64,000 nt of DNA. Origin: Mantis religiosa (Eukaryota; Arthropoda; Insecta; Mantodea; Mantidae). A program made the position numbers and the translations under genes. This document shows positions 17,249-28,640 of this stretch, one piece after another. The stretch covers positions 7,913,800 to 7,977,799 of the forward strand of contig CM060953.1 in NCBI GenBank assembly GCA_030765055.1. The letters run 5' to 3'. The notes under the pieces are model-generated. The model searched no databases. It had not been told where the DNA came from and worked only from the letters and a program-made list of their open reading frames with translations. How positions within the stretch are numbered: the stretch's first letter is position 1; every line of letters starts with the position of its first letter.

Positions 17249-17953
17249 AGGTACGTCCAGAAAGTAAGTTCTGTTTGATAATAAAATTAGATTTTGTACA
17301 GATACAGAAAAATTATTTATTGACAAAATTCTACAACTCTTAAACTACTTTTCCACATAACTGCCGAAATTTTGCTGGCATTTTTCATAGCGAGGCACAA
17401 GTTTTTGTATATCTTCTTCATAGAAGTTTGCCGCCTGTGTCTTCAACCAGTTGGAAACATTCTCTTTCAGCTCTTCGTCATTGTTAAAGTGTTGACCGTC
17501 AAGGAAAGATTTGAGATGCAAAAACAGATGAAAGTCGCTAGGAGCGAGGTCAGGGCTGTACGGGGGTTAGTCAAACACGTCCCAGCCAAATCCCTGTAGG
17601 ATGTCTTTCGTCGCATTTGTAATGTGTGGTCGTGCGTTGTTGTGAAGAAACACAACACCTTTTGACATTGCAAATTTACCGATAAATTTCATTTGTTTTC
17701 ACTTTCCTAGCATTCAGAAACCGAATCATAGATCTGATTTCACAAGCGGCGGAATTTTAAATCAACACCGACATTGTAAACAAGCACAACAAAGCGTCGT
17801 GGCTGACAATGATCTCACAATGGCGCACGTTTCTTCTCCTTCATACAGAGCGTCTACTGCGCATCTGCGGAACTGCGATCGCAACGCTGCAGTGGAGATA
17901 AATTGAAACAGAACTGTAACTGGACTCCGTCATCCGTCGATTCAGCACCTCGT
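17249..17953 (-). mobile_element. internally deleted mariner element
   Basis: The ends are ACGAGGTACGTCCAGAAAG on the left and an inverted ACGAGGT...GTCCAG...AGTTCTGTTT on the right. The minus strand starts with MSVLI and, in another frame, CEIRSMIRFLNARKVKTNEIYR (first helix-turn-helix). It then jumps to GVVFLHNNARPH, where the second catalytic aspartate of HDNARPH is asparagine. It continues as SPDLAPSDFHLFLHLKS and ends LVPRYEKCQQNFGSYVEK followed by a stop. The segment between the N-terminus and the second catalytic region, including the first aspartate, is deleted. One in-frame stop precedes PPYSPDLAP. It is not autonomous. Confidence 0.88.
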
Positions 17954-18960
17954 TGCTACGCCGTTTGCTGAAGAATTCTATTTGATGATAATATTCTTGC
18001 GTTTTGGTGATGACTATTCTCCCTGTAGATATATTTGACCACGGCTAATCGGTAGAAGCATTAAATCACTTCAGGTTATAGTCACGGATGAAGACGTTTT
18101 GGGAGGTGGTCAGGAGTTTTAAATAATTATGCCGGTAATATTTTAAAATCTTGTTGGAATTTAATGATTTATGAACTCCATGTGTTAGTTGCATCAAAAT
18201 ACACAAATTTCACACATACAATAATATTTTACAACATAATCACGAGGATAAACCACAGATACACATCTGAAATGATTTAAATGATTATTGGTAGTTTCGA
18301 TTTAAATTTAGAAAAAGATTGAAAAATTTATAAATTTATAAATAGAAATGTATAAAAAGATGTGTAATTTGTGATTGGCCGTAGTAATAATGGTATGACG
18401 TAATGTTGTGACGTAGCATTAAATCGGCCAATCACCATATTAATATGGGAGTAACGATAGCAACGGAAAATCAATCATCTTAGTCGAGATGTTTTGTGAT
18501 CTGGTGAGCGATGAATAGTTGTGCAGGATTACGAAGTTTTATGTAATAAATGGAACTGTTTTTATTAAAAGAGTAAGAATTTATGGATATGCTGGAGGTA
18601 ACCTGCCATTGACTAGGAATAAAAGTTCGAGTAAAATGTAATCCAAATGTTACAAAATTTGACTTCTCCGAAACTTTATTCGGAACCACGCCTGAAAAAC
18701 AGAAGTCACATGACTCTTATTTAATCAAACAAAATCATCAAGAAACAACTCAAAATACAACGAAGTAACCCTCTCGACTTGGGTCTTCGAAACAGTCGAC
18801 GTGCATCCCATCCTCAACGTAGAAATCCTGCTACACATCCGTGTGCAAAACTTGTTACTTACTTTATGACAACCAAACAATGTTTAATCTCGTACCCTTA
18901 TTTTAAACAATTTTAGTATTCAAACTTCGTTTAAATAAGCAACATTGTTTGAAAATAACT
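17954..18960. other. unassigned DNA with a CCAAT inverted repeat
   Basis: GTGATTGGCCG at 18371-18381 is exactly inverted at 18425-18435 (CGGCCAATCAC), so each arm carries a CCAAT core. TGACGTA occurs twice between the arms. This could be a regulatory palindrome or a MITE end. No gene is next to it. Confidence 0.45.
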
Positions 18961-18994
18961 GTTTCAGGACTTACTTTCTGGACGCCCCCTGTAG
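18961..18994 (-). mobile_element. solo mariner terminal inverted repeat
   Basis: Minus strand CTACAGGGGGCGTCCAGAAAG then TAAG matches the style of the end at 17255 (CGTCCAGAAAGTAAG). No partner end or coding sequence is adjacent, so it is probably a truncated remnant. Confidence 0.55.
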
Positions 18995-21239
18995 TATGAA
19001 TCGATTGCTGACAGTTTTTATTCAAATTATACCAACAATAAAAACAAATAGCTAGCGAACAACGATTCTCTCACATTTTCCAGCCGGCCTTGTTCTAAAG
19101 AGCCCTATACTCCAGAAAATGAAATTACCAATACTTTTCCTATTTTATTGTTACATTGAAAAGTAGTAAGCCGTTTTAATGATGAGGGTAAGTGTTAGAT
19201 AAAGCACTGTACGATACTAGTGAATCAAGACAACAAGAAGCCTTGTCATTCCGGAACTCTGTCCCTTGTTGCCGTTATGACGGATTTATAATAATTGACA
19301 ATGGGTAGATTGTGGTAGATTGGGTAGATTGTGGGTAGTTTTTTATGAAGTGTCAAAATTTGTAGGATAAAAGAGAGGATATGTTAATTATAGGAGACTA
19401 TTGAGGTTATGATAGACCTAAGGTAAGTCTGGGACGCTGTCCGGGGTCGATGTCATATTCCCCGAGGCCTCGGACAAGTTGATTAAAGCTGTAGGAAGAT
19501 GTAAATAGAATTTATGAGAGTGTTGAAGATATAGTCAGTCATTTAATTTGGGAAAGTATGGGTCTGAATGAATGTTGTCATTTGGAATGTACCATTTGGC
19601 AGCTGTTGCTAATCGAAGATATCGGTTCAGAAGTATTTGAAGTTTGTAAAGGTGAGGTTTCTGAGACAATTAAACTAGGAACATTTGAAGTGTCCATTAC
19701 TTGTAGCCCAGCGTAGTTGTGGTCACTTAAGACAAACTAGCAGCTGCCATAATTTTGTAATTGGCTTCTAAAGCTCAGTTTCATAACAATATTGGTTATG
19801 TATGTTGTATTTACACTACACACTCGTCACAACATACATCACGGTTTCAATTATCAAGCATTTCAATGTTAAGGTGTCTTCATATATCAAGAGAAACACA
19901 CCAATGTCTTCATTCTTAAAAAACACATACACTAAATATTTGTTTGAACCAAAAGCAGTAGGTTTTAAACAACAAACAGTTATAACACATCAATATAACA
20001 GATATTAAACTGATTTACAAAACGTATGTTTCAGCTTCTAAAATAAGTTAAGAACTGATAACAATACATATAACAGAGAATAACGAGAACACTAACTCAA
20101 ATAAGCAATAAAATATCGCTACATTTGCTGAGTACACTGATGAGTGTATACACAACACGCCATCTTGAATCAAGACTTATTTATACACTCGCGGAAATAA
20201 ACAAACCTTCCACTCGTCGGTCAAATACGTCTTGATTCACTAACACCTAAATAACCTTTTGTTAGGTAGTTAACCTGATTAAGACAGTTACTAACTTACT
20301 ATATATATGGTCGTTTAGAAAAAGAAGTTAACCTAAAAATCAAGTTCCCATTCAGACTGTTGCAAAGATACACACAGGAAGATATTAAATTAGAGGTTAT
20401 GACATTTTCGGAATTTTTCATGGCACACTGTAACGTTGCTTTTCATATATAAATAAGCAGGTTGGTAGTATGTATAGGAACATTGCTTAGGATTGATACT
20501 TCGTATGTTGGAGGTAAATTAATCAGTGATCGTATATTACTAAACGTTGCGTCTTGTTTCTTCCTGCTTTTAGTCTTTTTCTGTGATTCACTACACTGGT
20601 CAACATGATGTTTGTCTCATTAGTACAAATAGTTGTAAATATTTTTATTTAACAAACATTACGTCAAATTCAAAACACAGAGTGGTCTAACCTAACTTGC
20701 GATCTATAACGCCACTGGTTCCACACAACAAAGAATGGTCCACACTAAAACCCCCAGACTATATGAAAGTAAATGAAGAGAGCACAGATTCTAATGGAAC
20801 TAAGAAAGAAAATGCAGCGGATTTTGGTAATGCATTGCTTATCTGAAACTCATGTATTCTCTCGAGAAAATCTTAATGATTTCATACGAGATTTTAATTT
20901 ATCTAAAAAGTTGGAATGTTCTTCAATAGAATACAAAGATATTTACATGTCGTGATGTTAATTCTCTATTTAAACATTATTTTACTGAAGAAAATGGCCC
21001 AATGTACTGTAATGACATTTCTTCTCATACAACCAACTGAAAACAGGAGAGCGATCCGTTCTAACATGCATTCCTTTAGATTTGCCAAAACTTAACAGAA
21101 TTAACTCTGGAAGCGCCGTTCCAAAGATAGAACAACAATAAGAAAAAGAGTAACAGTTGTCATGTCGTGTGGTGGGAAAGCGGAAGTGAACCATACCAGC
21201 AAGTAAAGAGGCAGTTCCGGTGATGAGCACGTGGTGTTT
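18995..21239. other. unassigned AT-rich DNA
   Basis: There is no supported gene. TAGTGAATCAAGAC at 19218-19231 recurs inverted at 20229-20242, with a shorter inverted partner at 20167-20176. This may be a degraded inverted-repeat element of about 1 kb. Confidence 0.4.
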
Positions 21240-21330
21240 CCTGTTGCACAGGTGCCGCTGTGGGAACTACTTCCATGAGGGTAACCAACTACCCTAGGCA
21301 CCGGGTTCAATTCCCGGCACAGATGACCTT
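21240..21330 (+). repeat. tRNA-like fragment, probable SINE relic
   Basis: The sequence at 21301-21317 has a perfect T-arm, CCGGG TTCAATT CCCGG, with a pol III B-box core. The upstream part does not complete a cloverleaf with an anticodon arm, so I do not call a tRNA gene. Confidence 0.5.
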
Positions 21331-21533
21331 CAACACAAGGCAAACATTTGACGTTCGACTCTAATTAACTATTCAACTCTTTAATTTTATGTAAAGCCTA
21401 CAAAAGTTTATCAACGATTATCCAACATTGCTAAAATCTGAATCTGTCTGACTACGATTATGAAGAAACTTTCTTTGTTTTGACTTTCTTGTGTACTAAG
21501 TGCTGAGGCTTTCACAGCCGGCGTCGTCAACTA

Positions 21534-22851
21534 CGGGAGTGGTTCAAAAAGTAATGCCTCCTATTTATTTTCCTTAAATAAATAAGTTATGCGAAAACTT
21601 TGAATTTGGAGCAATTCCTCAAACCTTCTTCTCCAATCCCCTGCAGCAGTAACTTCTTAAGTCAACAGATGGCAGCACTGCATCCTCTTGCAAAACGGCT
21701 GACATCGACATTCGTATTAGACAGCGTTCTGTGATTGAACTTTTGACTGCGGAAGGTGAAACGCCAATTCGCATTCACGAAAGGCTAAAAAATGTGTATG
21801 ATGATGCAACGGTGGATGTCAGCACTGTTAGACGATGGGTTCGTCGCTGTAACGAAGCTGAAGGGCAAACAACACTGACAGATGAAAAGCGAAGCGGCAG
21901 TGACTCCATGCAACATTCAGCGAGTCGATGACATCATTCGTGGTGATCGCCGGGTAACAACAGGTAAATTGTGTCGCATTACCTCCCTCAGTAAAGGCAG
22001 TGTGATGACCATTATTCAACAACTAGGTTACTCAAAAGTTTGTTCACGTTGGGTACCAAGAATGCTAACCGCCCAAAACAAAGAAACAAGGAAAACAATA
22101 GCCTCCGAACATTTGCAGCGCTTCAATTGGGAGGTAGAGGAGTTTCTGGAAAAAACTGTTACTGGAGACGAAACGTGGGTTCATTTTCTTGAACCTGAAT
22201 CAAAGAGGCAGTCAATGGAATGGCATCACACAACGTCACTGAAGGAAAAAAATTCAAAACTCAACGGTTGGCAGGGAAAGTTATGGCAACAGTGTTTTGG
22301 GATTCAGAGAGTGTGCTTATGATTGAGTTTTTTGAGCAGGGATGCACAATAAATTCTGTCCAATACGTCAGAACTCTCAAAAAGCTGAAAGCACGTCTTC
22401 GCCGAGTTCGTCCAACAAAAACTATGGCAGATGTTCTTCTTTTGCATGGCAATGCAAGACCACACACCAGCCGTTACAACACTGCAGAAATGGAGAAATT
22501 GGGATGGCAAGTCTTACCTCACCCCCATACAGTCATGACGTGGCACCATCAGACTTCCATCTGTTCGGGTCACTAAAGGAAGCTCATCGTAGGATTCATT
22601 TTGAAGATGAGGAGGCTGTGAAAACGTCCGTGCGTCAATGGCTTAGGAAGCAAGACCGTGTGTTTTACCACACTGGAACACATGCCCCAGTTAAAAGGTG
22701 GACCAAAACTGTGGAAAAGGACGGAGATTATATCGAATAGTGACAATTTAATCGTTAATTTTGTAGTTTTCAAACTATGTAAATTGGATTCAATTGTCTT
22801 GGCGATTAAAAGAGAAAAAAGTAGGAGGCATTACTTTTTGACCCACCCTTG
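21534..22851 (+). mobile_element. full-length but broken mariner element
   Basis: Terminal inverted repeats with the shared core TCAAAAAGTAATGCCTCCTA bound 1318 bp. TA target duplications lie at 21532-21533 and 22852-22853. The transposase is split over several frames: IRIHERLKNVYDDATVDVSTVRRWVRR (second HTH); VTGDETWVHFLEPESKRQSMEW (first catalytic aspartate); LLHGNARPHTS, where the second catalytic aspartate of HDN is glycine; and PPYSHDVAPSDFHLFGSLK (third aspartate). It ends near 22740. At least three frameshifts and the D-to-G change make it inactive. The frame at 21731-21931, the one at 21882-22322 and the later two are pieces of one protein. Confidence 0.93.
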
Positions 22852-22853
22852 TA

Positions 22854-22955
22854 ACTTCTCCCAAAGTTGCACGTGTGTCTTATTATTGGATGAAAAGTCA
22901 TGGCCTTTTGAAATGGTTCAGGTTTATATGGATCGCGCTGTAGTTTATTTGTGTT
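22854..22955. repeat. dispersed repeat shared with 11930-12035
   Basis: CTCCCAAAGTTGCACG, TTATTATTGG and AGGTTTATATGGATC repeat the block at 11930-12035. It begins right at the mariner's right target site, so the mariner inserted into or next to this older repeat. Confidence 0.7.
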
Positions 22956-24109
22956 CGCTAATTTGGCAACAGTTATATTTAGGTAAGCGTTACGATATTT
23001 CAGTACATAATACTAATCCGGTATTTACTCTTTCGCATTGAAGATTAAAGATCCAAAGATGTTATTTTTTCCAGTTGACTGTGTTTAGAGATTGCACCAG
23101 GCAGTTTATCTGTGAATGCCACACTAAGGTTTTATTTTAATTAAGAAGAAACTTAAAATTGAGTTTGAAAATCCAGGTTTGAGACTAGAGAACTGTTTTG
23201 TACAAGATTATCATCTCAAAGAGAGACAGTTTTACAATTAGAACACAAGACTGCGTCAAAGATTGTGACGACAGTTGTTTTCTTCCGAATGAAGTAGCAG
23301 AAATTCGAGTTCACTTTGATGGTGTTAGTGGAGGGGGGGGGGGGAGGAAATTTCAGTTCAAAATGGACCGCTGTCACATTTTCCATATTTTCTCACTTGT
23401 CATCCTTTTCTCTGTACTACATCGCAACCCTCTTCGTCTACTACTCTCTGCGTCTTCTAAATAAAGGGTCGTCGTCGTCACAACCCCCCCCCCCCCCACA
23501 CCATTAGCTGAGGGAAGGAGACGGAGATATACATCGGCAAAGGTTCCTCCTGCTTGAATGCCGGCGGTGTACTGCAACGAAAAAAAAAAAGAAGAATTAC
23601 GTTTGCGGCTAGTTCTTTATTTGTTTTTGTACAAAATGAAAAGCCGTGTTCTTGTTAGCAACGTGTCTAAGCTTGAGGAAATCGCTTTTTGCTTTGAATG
23701 TGTGAGATTCTCTTCTCACCAGATAAACTTCTTTCACACTCCTTCTTCATTGAAATAAATATTTACTAAGATATGGAATAACATTTATAAAAGAACCTCA
23801 TGTATTGTACATGACCTCCTCTATACATTTTTACGAACGTTTAATTTATTTCATAGAAATCGACAATAAAGATTTACATGTCGATACCCCGACACGCGAT
23901 ATTTCATAGTATCAAGTTGTATCAATGTATCGATACCTCGATTTAGTTTATATCGATAATGTTTTTATTAGTGACATTATTATTGGCTTTATGTTCACGT
24001 AGAAGGGTCGAGAATTAACGCGTGTCACACCCATCTAAAGCCACAATTTATAATTGGTACTGTAAATTAAAAAACATGGATTTTTCCTAGTGAAGAACTC
24101 CATGAAGGA
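22956..24109. other. unassigned DNA with G and C homopolymer runs
   Basis: A G-run lies at about 23331-23344 and a C-run at about 23485-23497. The short frames between them are low-complexity. No gene is supported. Confidence 0.5.
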
Positions 24110-24320
24110 CTAAGCCCAAGAACTGTTGTTACTGACGGGCATGTTGGACATTGTTATGAGTCAAATACATCAACAGTTAGACGTGAGAAAACTTTGTTGT
24201 CATAAACTGACTAACGATCAAAAACAGCAACGTATTGATTGCTACAGAAAAATTCCAAGGTGACACTTAAAATTTGGTTTGGAATATCGCTACTATTGAT
24301 GAATCTTGGAGCTTTTTTCC
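24110..24320 (+). pseudogene. mariner fragment related to the copy at 6595
   Basis: Nucleotides matching 6660-6830 almost base for base (GAGTCAAATACATCAACAG, AAACTTTGTTGTCATAAACTG, AATTTGGTTTGGAATATCG) encode MSQIHQQLDVRKLCCHKL. At the first catalytic region this copy reads ATIDESW. It stops after that and has no ends, so it is a truncated sister of the 6.6-kb copy. Confidence 0.8.
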
Positions 24321-24489
24321 CACTGTAATTATACATAAATATTGTGAATATACCAAATTATATTTAAGCCTACCTGAGAATAACAAAATACATGAATTGG
24401 ATAAGTATTTACCATAATATCGTGTCAGAAAGCATATTTTATTCTGTGAGTAAGGTAGCTTGTGGAACGGGTGACTCGTGTTTTTCCCG

Positions 24490-24853
24490 GTAAACCCCTA
24501 GGAGTTCTCATAAACACATGAGACAACTATCTTAATGACGACTTACTATGCTGTAAGTACTTTAAGGCCCGGGCTTTATAGTAAACCACTAGGAGTTCTC
24601 ATAAACACATGAGACAACTACCTTAATGACGACTTCCTATGCTGTAAGTACTTTAAGGCCCGGGCTTTATAGTAAACCGCTAGGAGTTCTCATAAACACA
24701 TGAGACAACTACCTTAATGACGACTTACTATGCTGTAAGTACTTTAAGGCCCGGGCTTTATAGTAAACCACTAGCAGTTCTCATAAACACATGAGACAAC
24801 TACCTTAATGACGACTTACTATTCTGTAAGTACTTTAAGGCCCGGGCTATATA
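24490..24853 (+). repeat. 91-bp tandem repeat, four copies
   Basis: GTAAACC starts at 24490, 24581, 24672 and 24763, an exact 91-bp period. Units contain AGGAGTTCTCATAAACACAT and TACTTTAAGGCCCGGGCT. Single diverged copies of the first half occur at 56337-56375 and inverted at 58258-58312, each next to a family C SINE. The unit therefore derives from a dispersed SINE-associated block. Confidence 0.93.
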
Positions 24854-24899
24854 GTTCAGTCCACTATTAGGTACAATTAATAAAATTAATTGTTCTCTC

Positions 24900-25060
24900 A
24901 CAGTGGCCGTGTGTACGACGCACTATGAAACGGTGCAGCCAGACTGAAAAATTCAGACCAGAAGATCCGTGGTTCAAATCCCGGCTATGACATTGCATTT
25001 TTCAGTCTGGCTCTATCCGTTCATAGTGCGTCCTACACATGACTAGTGTGAAAGATCAAT
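24900..25060 (+). mobile_element. SINE family C copy with a self-inverted 5' part
   Basis: A B-box-like GTGGTTCAAATCCCGGC lies at about 24971. The body TTTTTCAGTCTGGCTC, CCGTTCATAGTGCGTC is present at 24992-25032 and again inverted upstream as GACGCACTATGAAACGG, GCCAGACTGAAAAAT at about 24917-24952. The 3' body therefore folds onto a copy of itself around the tRNA-like head. Other family C copies lie at 42065, 56165 and 58313. Confidence 0.75.
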
Positions 25061-25849
25061 TAATTTCCATATAACAACAAAGTTACAAGCATTGTTCCAC
25101 ACATCTTACTCAGCCAGTATTATTTTTCTGGTTGAAGAAAATATTCAATTGTTAAAATTACCAAGTGTTAATCGATAGGCAGTACGTCGATTATTGCATC
25201 GTGTGGCGGTTTTGACTTAACAACTGAGGCACTCAGATTCAGTAGTTGTTAATGTTTCTGAGAAGTCCTGTTAAACACACAATAAGCATTCTGAATACCA
25301 GTTCTGTAATGGTGCTTAAAGATTTGTGGATCAGAAGAGCTTAGGTCGAACATATTATGACCTTGGAATTTTGAATGGGCATCAATTTCAGAAATAAAAG
25401 TTGTTAAGTCAGCCTTTTAGAGTTAGATGTTGTTAAGTCAAGTAGTTGCCGAATTAGCCGTTTGGTGGTGCCACCCAGGCTCTTTGATATCAGCTGTTGG
25501 TGCATTTTAGATTAGACATTGCTCAAGTGTACTTTCAGAAAGTTTATCTGTACTTCTCAATACGTGGGCAGTCTTTCATTCCTGTTGACAGAATTTTTGG
25601 CAATATTGAGAAGAAAAAACGATAAATGGGTAAAGTCATAGTTGCTTCCACATGGGTGAAACTGGTCAAAGATTCATTACAGAAGATGCCCATTGATGTC
25701 TGTCAAACGTTCACTGAACGATAACACGGAATATGATAGCACTCCAGTTGAAGTTTTTGACTTCAAAGATACCCTCGACCATGTCCTTGTAAGAAGTATT
25801 TCTGAATTCGCTTTAATCCGGGGTGTGTATTTCCAAAAGGAATGTGTAC
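25061..25849. other. unassigned DNA left of the LINE
   Basis: TTAAGTCAAGTAG and related TTGTTAAGTCA strings recur here and again at about 27675-27690. This suggests both sides of the LINE belong to the same older sequence. The first 50 or so codons of the frame starting at 25693 lie here and are not LINE-like. Confidence 0.45.
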
Positions 25850-27300
25850 CACAAGTTTGTCACAACTTTATCGTCCTCATCCGCCTTGCCACAGGAGCTT
25901 TCCGCACCAGTCGAGTCGACTGCCTGTATGCAGACTCAGGCGAACCTCCACTCCATATTCGTCGCTCGCTGTTACTCTGCTCATACGTCTCGAAGATGGC
26001 AAGTTATCCCAATCATCCATGTTTTAAACCAGTACTGTGTCCAGATTTAGTCCACCGTTATATGCGCCCTGGTTCTCGGACACGCCCCATGGGAATAAGA
26101 TTTCGGGATCTCCTACATTCTCATGGCCTCCGAATGCCTCGCGTGGAGAGGTCGTCCATCTGCCCTTATCCTGCATGGCAGCTCAATCGTGCGCGGTTCG
26201 ATCTCGCTTTTTCAAGCAACTCTAGACTCGCTACTCCACATTCGGTGTTCCAACAACTTTTTGCCGAACTACTGGGCCGTTACCCTAACTATGTTCCGGT
26301 CTTTACAGACGGTTCTCAGTTAGGTAGCACTACGGGTTGCGCGTTCTTCATTAACGGCGAGGCTCATAAATTTCGCCTTCTGGACTCCACTTCAGTTTTC
26401 TCCGCAGAGCTGTATGCCATCTTCGATTTGCTCCTTTTTATTTGCAAGTTAGCTCCTGGCTCTTTTATTGTCTGCACTGACTCTCTAAGTGCTCTTCAGG
26501 CCTTGCAACAGCACACTGCCGCTCACACCCTTGTTTTAAAAATACAGGCCCAGATCTCGCAAATGCTCAGTCGCGGATACAATTTTGTCTTTACTTGGAC
26601 CCCAGGCCATGTTGGCATTTCCGGGAACGAGGAGGCGGACGCGGCTGCTAAGTCCGCTTGCCGTTTGCCCCGGAGTTTAACAACTACGGTGCCATACCAG
26701 GATGTGCAACGTTTTTTCCGTCGCCAACTCCTATCTGCTTGGCAGCAATCCTGGACAGCTTTGGAAGGCACACAACTCCGGGCAATAAAGGAGAGCGTAC
26801 AACCCTGGCTAACTTCCTGCAGGGATAACCGTCGAGCCGAGGTGATACTTACCCGGCTGAGAATTGGGCACACACGAGCGACTCATGACCATTTGTTAAG
26901 AGGGGAACCGGCCCCTGTGTGTGCTCCATGTGCAGTACGCCTCACTGTGCGGCATGTATGCTCGATTGCCCGCAGTACGCCCGCGTTCGCCAGTCTTTGG
27001 GCTTGGGGACTAACTTGCTCAGTATTTTAGGGGACGACCCAGTGGCCGTGGTTAAGGCACTGCGGTTTGTTTTTAAAATCGGTTTTAATAAACAAGTCTG
27101 ACTTGTATTTTATATTTATTAATTTTAGAGATTTTAAATTATTAGGACTGGGATGAGTTTTTATGTACTTTTAATAGTTGAGTGTTTTTATTTTATTTTA
27201 CCTTTTTAGCTTAATTAGTGTAGCTTTAGGTTTTAGTGTTGACTTCGGGCCCAAATGAACTTGTTGTCGACGGGCCCTAAAACACTACACACTCACTCAC
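25850..27300 (+). mobile_element. 5'-truncated non-LTR retrotransposon with RNase H domain
   Basis: The frame beginning at 25693 enters the end of a reverse transcriptase at about 25880 (IRLATGAFRTS, YADSGEPPLHIRR). It then carries a complete RNase H: D206 in FTDGSQ, E239 in SAELYAI, D263 in CTDSLSAL and D316 in WTPGHVGISGNEEADAAAK. A cysteine/histidine finger follows at the C-terminus. A single-base loss near 26957 shifts the frame. The true ending, LDCPQYARVRQSLGL to FKIGFNKQV and stop, reads in another frame to 27101. The 3' UTR has a GGGCCC stem (27247-27252 with 27272-27277) just before an ACTC-type simple tail. It resembles RNase H-bearing LINEs of the I/LOA/R1 type; the clade needs a tree. 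Confidence 0.9.
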
Positions 27301-27339
27301 TCGTCCTCAGTCTTTTTTGAGGAGAGGAGTGAAGCTACA

Positions 27340-27521
27340 AGCCTTACACAAGGCATGTGATATTCCGAAAAAACACACCAGATAGGCTTCGCAAGATTAA
27401 GAAGGCCAAATATTACGATGTTCAATCACTACTGGAACATGCCACTCTACTAGAAGGTACCATATTTTATAACACAATGACATATGGAAGTGATGTAGAA
27501 GATGATGTAGAGATGGAGTGA
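27340..27521 (+). pseudogene. unidentified coding-like segment after the LINE
   Basis: About 58 codons are open, including RLRKIKKAKYYDVQSLLEH, then ATLLEGTIFYNTMTYG and an acidic end DVEDDVEME before the stop. The composition looks like real protein, with a basic part then an acidic tail. I cannot name the family. The LINE at 25850-27300 inserted upstream of it and may have split it from sequence left of 25850. Confidence 0.35.
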
Positions 27522-27714
27522 TGACAATGTTATATGTCAGTCCATGAAGTGCATACTGGAATAGTCCATAGTAGAAAGGTATTCCTGAAAATGAAGTAAT
27601 ACTTTATTCATGGCTACATATTATATTGTATAATAGAAAAACTCTAACATTAAGGATCAGAAGCTGTTAAGTCAAGTGACTTAACAACTTATCATCCACT
27701 TTACGTGGCGTGTC

Positions 27715-28640
27715 CGTAAAATAAGGTCTCCAAGGCGCCGGAGCCGTGAGGAACGCTATTACGCGAGATCCGGCAACACTGGCGTGTAGCTTGGTTGCAC
27801 CCCTTCAAATCCCCACCACAACGAACTCGTTGCAACCGTTAGTCTTGGCTGGGCAGCCGTTTGCGATGCAGCTTCCTATCACTTCCGCCGCCAAGTGCAA
27901 GTTGCGTGTAGTGATCCGTTTTTTGTGTGCCAAGGGCACTACCCCGCACTGAAATTCATCATTAGTTATGCGAAGTCTATGGGCCACAGTGTATGGACGT
28001 CAAAAACGTGCGAAAGTGAGTCAGAGAGTTCAAGGACGGACGTACAGACGGCCATGACGAACACCGTTCTGGTCGGCCTTCGATTTCAGCCGAAACAATT
28101 GCAAAAGTGGAGCAAGAAATGCTTAAAGATCGACGTGTGTCAGTTCGTGCGCTGTGTAAGGTGTGTGCGAGGTGCGTCCTCAAAATGCTCACAGCAACGT
28201 GTTGTAGCGGTCCACCGATTCCTGGAGCGCTATGCAGAACAGGGCGAGGAATTGTTGGATTCAATTGTCACTGGCGATGAAACCTGGGTGCACTACACAA
28301 CACCAGAAACTAGAGAACGTTCTCGTCAGTGGTGGCATTCGAATTCGCCGAAGCCGCGAAAGTTCAAACAGACATTTTCTGCCGACAAAGTGATGGCCAG
28401 TGTGTTCTGGGACAGAAAAGGTGTATTGTTGTGCGAGTTTATGCCTACCGGAACAACAATAAACGCCGCTAGCTACTGTGATACTTTAAAAATATTGCGA
28501 CGTGCCATTCAAAATCGAGGAGGGGAATGCTGACGAAAGGAGTGATTTTTCATCACGACAACGCTTGTCCCCATACTGCACATGCAACGGCTGATCTCCT
28601 GGTCCAGTTTGGATGGGTCAGTCCTGACTTAGCACCTATT
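27715..28640 (+). pseudogene. broken mariner transposase
   Basis: The left end TGGCGTGTCCGTAAAATAAGG is followed by MQLPITSAAKCKLRVVIRF (first HTH) at 27868. In shifted frames come MDVKNVRKWVREFKDGR and ISAETIAKVEQEML (second HTH and linker). At 28247-28533 are SIVTGDETWVHYTTPETRERS and DKVMASVFWDRKGVLLCEF. HHDNACPHTAH then supplies the second catalytic aspartate. After QFGW there is a deletion into VSPDLAP, which removes the usual third aspartate. The sequence after 28640 is unrelated. It has at least three frameshifts and a C-terminal deletion, and no right inverted repeat. Confidence 0.88.

Noticed and set aside
19218..20242. 1-kb transposon bounded by TAGTGAATCAAGAC inverted repeats
   Set aside because: Only 14 bp match, with no target duplication and no coding text. 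The evidence is too weak for a mobile-element call, so it is mentioned only in the spacer entry.
25693..27030. Host RNase H gene
   Set aside because: Upstream reverse transcriptase end, downstream finger, frameshift and simple tail show that it is a LINE fragment.
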